From: Bacillota bacterium
GTDB lineage: Bacteria > Bacillota > Limnochordia > Limnochordales > DUMU01
DNA: 64,000 nt
Reading direction: 5' to 3'
Assembly: GCA_012839805.1 (NCBI GenBank)
Contig: DUMU01000005.1
Coordinates: forward strand, 95,807-159,806
In this document: positions 60,767 to 64,000 of the stretch, piece after piece
Layout of the letters: every line of letters begins with the position of its first letter
Numbering within the stretch: position 1 is the first letter of the stretch
Made by a program: the position numbers and the translations under genes
The notes under the pieces: generated by a model
The model's database searches: none
What the model saw: only the letters and a program-made list of their open reading frames with translations
Told to the model about the DNA's origin: nothing

Positions 60767-63700
60767 GTGCTATTGCAGCTAGGCGTAGTCCTGGACCAGG
60801 CGATGGGAAAGACGCTTCCCGTGCCTGGAGGTGGGGTGTTGGAAACGGGGTTGGAAACCCCGGTTCAGGACGCCGGATCGCCGGGGACGGTTGCCGCCCG
60901 GCCGGCTAAAATCCCCGGAGAGAAGGAGGGAATCTTTACCGGTTGGGCCGGCTTTGCCCGGTTGCTGCTGGATGAACTCGCCCCCGAACTCCGGCGGATG
61001 AGCGGGATGGGGGGTGGTCGTGAGGACGCACCGGCAGAGGAATGGCCCAAGGACCAGCCAGCGGCAGGCCGGTTGGCAGCGGGGGAGTCCCCGGCCGGCG
61101 CGGTTGCCGCCGCGTTCCTGGTGAATCCCTCCCCGCCGGCTGCCGCCCCGGTCCAACCGGGTAGGGGGCGGGAGTCATCGCCGGTGGTTTCCGTTTTGGC
61201 GAGCTCCCGTTCGGAACCGGTAGCCGGAGTCGACGTCGAGCGGCCGGGGGCTGGGAAGAAGCCGCCCCTACCGGTTGCCGGGCCGGGTCCGGTTGGCCGA
61301 GCGGTACCGGCGGGCACGCTGGAACCGGCCTTCCTGCCAGCCTCCGATGGCGAGGCAGCTTTACCGGGCCCGCCAGTGGCCCCGAGCGGGCCCGAGCTGG
61401 TACCTTTGCCGGGCCCAGTGCCCGCGGCCGGATCGTCCCTCTCGCAGAGAAGGCGAGGCCCGGCCGGGGCAGCCGCTAGCGTACCCATGGCGGGGACGGG
61501 CGCGCCGGTGCAGTCCGAGGCACCCTCAGATACGCCTGGTCCGGTACGCAGGCCAATGCCGGCCGCGACGGTCGTATGGCCGGATAGACGGGTAACGTCG
61601 CCGGCGGGCGTGACGACGGAGGGTCGAACGTCGCCGGGGGTGGCCGGGACGGGCCAGGGCGCAGCGATGGTGGGGAGGGATGCGCCGGTGCAGTCCCAGG
61701 CCCCGTCGGCTACGCCCGGTCGGGTACGCGGGCCAACGCCGGCCGCGACGGTCGTATGGCCGGATAGACGGGCAGCGTCGACGGCGGGCGTGACGACGGA
61801 GGGTCGACTGGCGCCAGGCGTGGCCGTACCGCCGGGCGCTCGGGTACCGGTGGAGTTGCTGTCAGATCTACCTGAACCTGCTCGTTCCCCCGTCCCGGCC
61901 GCAGCCACCGTCTTGTCGGGCCCGCCGGTAGCGGAAGACGCGGCAGTGCCGGCTGGGGCTCCGGTGCCGCTGGCGGCGCCCGGCACGGTGGATGGCGAGA
62001 TCGGCGAGACAGCCTCCCTACCGGGCGATTCCGGCGTACCCCTGAGGGGGACCCAGGTTCTACTGGCATGGGAACCGGGGCGATCGGCCGGCCCGCGGGC
62101 GGTGGAGGCCGGCTGGCGATGGGCGGCGGCGAGTTCAGGGCCGGCGCAGGCCGAACCGGAGCCGGGTACGATCGTGCCCGGGCCGTCAGCGACCGCACGG
62201 GAGTCGGCCGTCACCGTATGGGGGTCTGAAGCGACCGTATGGGGGTTGGAAGCGACCGGACGGGGGCCAGAAGCGACCGGGCCGGGGCATGCCATGGCCC
62301 AGCCAGAGCCGGAGACCTGGATGCCATCAACACAGAAGACAGCACCGGAGGTTGTGCTGCGGAGGGAATCCGCCGTCCCGGGTAGGTTGGTACGGCTACC
62401 GGAGATGGTTGGCCAGATGAGACCGTTTACCCTGGACTTGCCCATGAATCCGGGCTCACCCGGCGAAACCGTCGGAATCACCACCCGGGAGGCCGGGCGC
62501 GGGAAGGATAGGCCATCTCTACCCGTGGCCGGGACACGGGCCCGGGCGGATGCTCTCCGGTATGGGCGCGCCGCTGTCCCGATGCTCGGTTACCGGGAGG
62601 GAGGGGAGCGACGTGCGGCCGGGTTCGAGGCGGTAGAGAGCATAGCCCCCGAACAGGAAACGGCCTCCCCGGAGGTCACGGGTACTCGAGCCGCCAGAGA
62701 AACGGTCTTTCCTAACGAACCGCTCCGGGACGAACCACTCGGGGTCCCGAGCCCGGACCGCAGCCCGGCATCGGCAGTCTCCGCCACCACCAGGGAGAAG
62801 CCGGCGGTAGACCCGCTGGGGTGGGTCGAGATGAGGCCGGCAGCCCTGCCGGAGCCGGCGACGCCCGGAGCGGCCGGGCAAACGCCTCCGCCGGCCGAAG
62901 TGCTCAGGCCCGCGGAAAGGCATGCGCCAGTCGAGCGGCCTCCCGCGGCGAAGCTCGAGCCAGGGCCGGAGACACCGGTAGAGTCTGAAAACCGGCCTGC
63001 GTTGGGGGAGCCGGTAAGGGCGATCCCGAAGGCTGATCCTCCGGGGGCGGCAAGGGTCGAGGAGCACCTGGCCGAACGGGCAACGGTCGCCGGGAGCCAA
63101 CCAGCCGGGAGGGTCGCAGAAGTCACCGGGGGCCCAACGCCGTCTTCGAATCCGAACGGGGATCGGTCCTCGGTCGAGGAGCCTGACGGAAGGGGAGCAC
63201 AGCTAGCCGAGCCGCCGGCGGAGCAACGCGGCCTGGTCACGGTGCCCCAACCCGTCTCGTCCTCGGCCCGGGCGCCGGAAAGAGCCGGCACGGCGATGGT
63301 TCCGGCGGCGGCCGGAGGGCCTGCCGAATGGATCGAAGTAGTCGAGCACCACCGGACGGGAGAGCGCGAGGAGCAGCACCGGCCGGCAGTGGAAACGACC
63401 CGTTCCCAGCCCCGGGGCGTGGACGCGCCATCAAGCACGGTGGCAAGCCGGCCCGCCGGCGGGGAGAGCCACGTAGAGCCGGTCTCTCTATCACCGGCAT
63501 CGGAACCGGTGCAGCTCGGGGTCGGGTATAAGAGGCCGGACTCTTCCACCCATGACTCTCCGGTCGCTTTGCCGGTGGCCGGTGGCCTGGTTCGGCAGTT
63601 AGAACGGATCCAGGCTCTGGAAGCTCACCGTCGTCCGGGGACGGTATACCGGGTCAACGTATCGATGGACCCGCCGGACCTTGGCGCGGTGGAGGCCACC

Positions 63701-64000
63701 GTTGCTTTCCGACACGGCGAGATCCACGTCCGCCTGAACGTCGCCTCGGAAAGAGGGGGACAGGCCCTGGAGCAAGAGATACCGCTCCTGCGAGAGGCGT
63801 TGGCTTCTCGGGGCCTGGTGGTGCGGGCAATTGAAGTTGCCAAAGCGGCCGTGCCTTCCCTTCACCCGCGCCCCGAGACGGTTACTCCACCTTCCGCGGC
63901 CTTGCTCGCTTCCGCCGGGGGCGGGCAGGAAGCGACCGGCCACGGGACGGGCTGGTCCACGGCCGGCTGGCTAGACGGGAACCTGAGCGGGCAGGCCCAG
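60767..64000 (+). CDS. fliK: very long flagellar hook-length control protein FliK, 3' partial
   Basis: FliK is a secreted ruler that sets hook length and switches export specificity. The frame opens at GTG 60767, after GGGAGGTG with 5-6 nt spacing, and stays open to the window edge, giving at least 1,078 residues. The ORF track misses it because it has no stop. Known FliK proteins are usually 400-600 residues. The middle is Pro/Ala/Gly/Val-rich and unstructured, with a 60-residue tandem repeat (61487-61826) and a 7-residue triplet repeat (62213-62275). The C-terminal Flg_hook domain lies near 63600-63790 (RQLERIQALEAHRRPGTVYRVNVSMDPPDLGAVEATVAFR, then a chaperone-like helix). Long antisense ORFs over it are shadows. 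Position after fliJ/motE supports the call. Confidence 0.9.
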   Translation, partial: MLLQLGVVLDQAMGKTLPVPGGGVLETGLETPVQDAGSPGTVAARPAKIPGEKEGIFTGWAGFARLLLDELAPELRRMSGMGGGREDAPAEEWPKDQPAAGRLAAGESPAGAVAAAFLVNPSPPAAAPVQPGRGRESSPVVSVLASSRSEPVAGVDVERPGAGKKPPLPVAGPGPVGRAVPAGTLEPAFLPASDGEAALPGPPVAPSGPELVPLPGPVPAAGSSLSQRRRGPAGAAASVPMAGTGAPVQSEAPSDTPGPVRRPMPAATVVWPDRRVTSPAGVTTEGRTSPGVAGTGQGAAMVGRDAPVQSQAPSATPGRVRGPTPAATVVWPDRRAASTAGVTTEGRLAPGVAVPPGARVPVELLSDLPEPARSPVPAAATVLSGPPVAEDAAVPAGAPVPLAAPGTVDGEIGETASLPGDSGVPLRGTQVLLAWEPGRSAGPRAVEAGWRWAAASSGPAQAEPEPGTIVPGPSATARESAVTVWGSEATVWGLEATGRGPEATGPGHAMAQPEPETWMPSTQKTAPEVVLRRESAVPGRLVRLPEMVGQMRPFTLDLPMNPGSPGETVGITTREAGRGKDRPSLPVAGTRARADALRYGRAAVPMLGYREGGERRAAGFEAVESIAPEQETASPEVTGTRAARETVFPNEPLRDEPLGVPSPDRSPASAVSATTREKPAVDPLGWVEMRPAALPEPATPGAAGQTPPPAEVLRPAERHAPVERPPAAKLEPGPETPVESENRPALGEPVRAIPKADPPGAARVEEHLAERATVAGSQPAGRVAEVTGGPTPSSNPNGDRSSVEEPDGRGAQLAEPPAEQRGLVTVPQPVSSSARAPERAGTAMVPAAAGGPAEWIEVVEHHRTGEREEQHRPAVETTRSQPRGVDAPSSTVASRPAGGESHVEPVSLSPASEPVQLGVGYKRPDSSTHDSPVALPVAGGLVRQLERIQALEAHRRPGTVYRVNVSMDPPDLGAVEATVAFRHGEIHVRLNVASERGGQALEQEIPLLREALASRGLVVRAIEVAKAAVPSLHPRPETVTPPSAALLASAGGGQEATGHGTGWSTAGWLDGNLSGQAQ
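61487..61826 (+). repeat. tandem 180-nt repeat inside fliK
   Basis: Unit 1 begins at ATG 61487 and unit 2 exactly 180 nt later at ATG 61667. Both contain GCCGGCCGCGACGGTCGTATGG and end in GTGACGACGGAGGGTCGA plus about 24 bases. The period is 60 codons, so the frame is kept. The second unit diverges after about 160 nt. It duplicates part of the ruler region. Confidence 0.9.
62213..62275 (+). repeat. three 21-nt direct repeats inside fliK
   Basis: ACCGTATGGGGGTCTGAAGCG, ACCGTATGGGGGTTGGAAGCG and ACCGGACGGGGGCCAGAAGCG follow one another. They encode TVWGSEA, TVWGLEA and TGRGPEA in the FliK frame. Confidence 0.85.

Noticed and set aside
60865-63549. Very long minus-strand ORFs (539 aa and 319 aa) over the fliK region
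   Set aside because: They have Ser/Thr/Pro/Gly low-complexity composition and no domain. They arise because GC-rich fliK has few stop codons on the other strand.

Overview
The window is a dense, almost entirely plus-strand stretch of a GC-rich bacterial chromosome. It reads as a spore-forming, flagellated member of the Bacillota (Firmicutes, Clostridia-like, possibly thermophilic). Supporting this are Spo0A and SpoVS, the Bacillota orders gmk-rpoZ-priA-def-fmt-rsmB-rlmN and plsX-fab-acpP-rnc-smc-ftsY-ffh-rpsP-rimM-trmD-rplS, a reversed rpmB beside asp23/fakA, and xerC-hslVU-flgBC-fliE. I cannot name a species. No prophage, insertion sequence or CRISPR array is visible.

Layout. 1-5.9 kb: gmk (5' truncated), rpoZ, priA, def, fmt, rsmB. 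5.9-7.3 kb: an unusual insertion of spo0A with a sigma-H-like promoter, a minus-strand tRNA-Pro with its own strong promoter, and a small recombinase-like orphan gene. 7.3-15.8 kb: rlmN, then a cell-wall signalling block (FHA protein, PP2C phosphatase, a single-chain SEDS-PBP fusion, a PASTA kinase), then rsgA and rpe. 15.8-17.4 kb: a possible Spo0A-box promoter, a MinD/ParA-like orphan and rpmB (minus). 17.6-22.5 kb: asp23, fakA, degV/fakB, rsmD, a coiled-coil protein, a patatin. 22.5-31.4 kb: yceD-rpmF with a consensus sigma-A promoter and a terminator, then the fatty-acid operon fapR-plsX-fabH-fabD-fabG-acpP-fabF, rnc, an unknown conserved gene and spoVS. 31.6-43.8 kb: smc, ftsY, ylxM, ffh, rpsP, khpA, rimM, trmD, rplS, lepB, rbgA-like, rnhB, yraN. 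43.8-52.4 kb: comM (minus) facing a zinc-ribbon gene and dprA from interlocked promoters, then topA, xerC, hslV, hslU. 52.4-64 kb: a leader carrying a class I c-di-GMP riboswitch and an intrinsic terminator, then flgB, flgC, fliE-J, a MotE-like gene and an exceptionally long fliK that runs off the window.

How the genes work together. Most of the window is housekeeping (translation, protein export, lipid synthesis, chromosome maintenance) packed in operons with ATGA/GTGA stop-start overlaps. Three regulated modules stand out: the kinase/phosphatase/SEDS-PBP wall module, the FapR-controlled lipid operon next to the fatty-acid kinase genes, and the flagellar operon behind a c-di-GMP riboswitch. 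In the positions where Bacillus subtilis has codY, trmFO, sucCD and coaD, this window has none of them.

Several gene ends or starts (gmk, ylxM, khpA) would become canonical if a single base were added to or removed from a G or C run. They may be homopolymer errors in the sequence or real frameshifts, and they are reported separately. Most unusual: the SEDS-PBP fusion, a Spo0A with altered acidic pocket and recognition helix, an RNase III with a catalytic-position Asp replaced by Ser, the riboswitch-controlled flagellar leader with an extra unassigned structured element, and a FliK of at least 1,078 residues with internal repeats.
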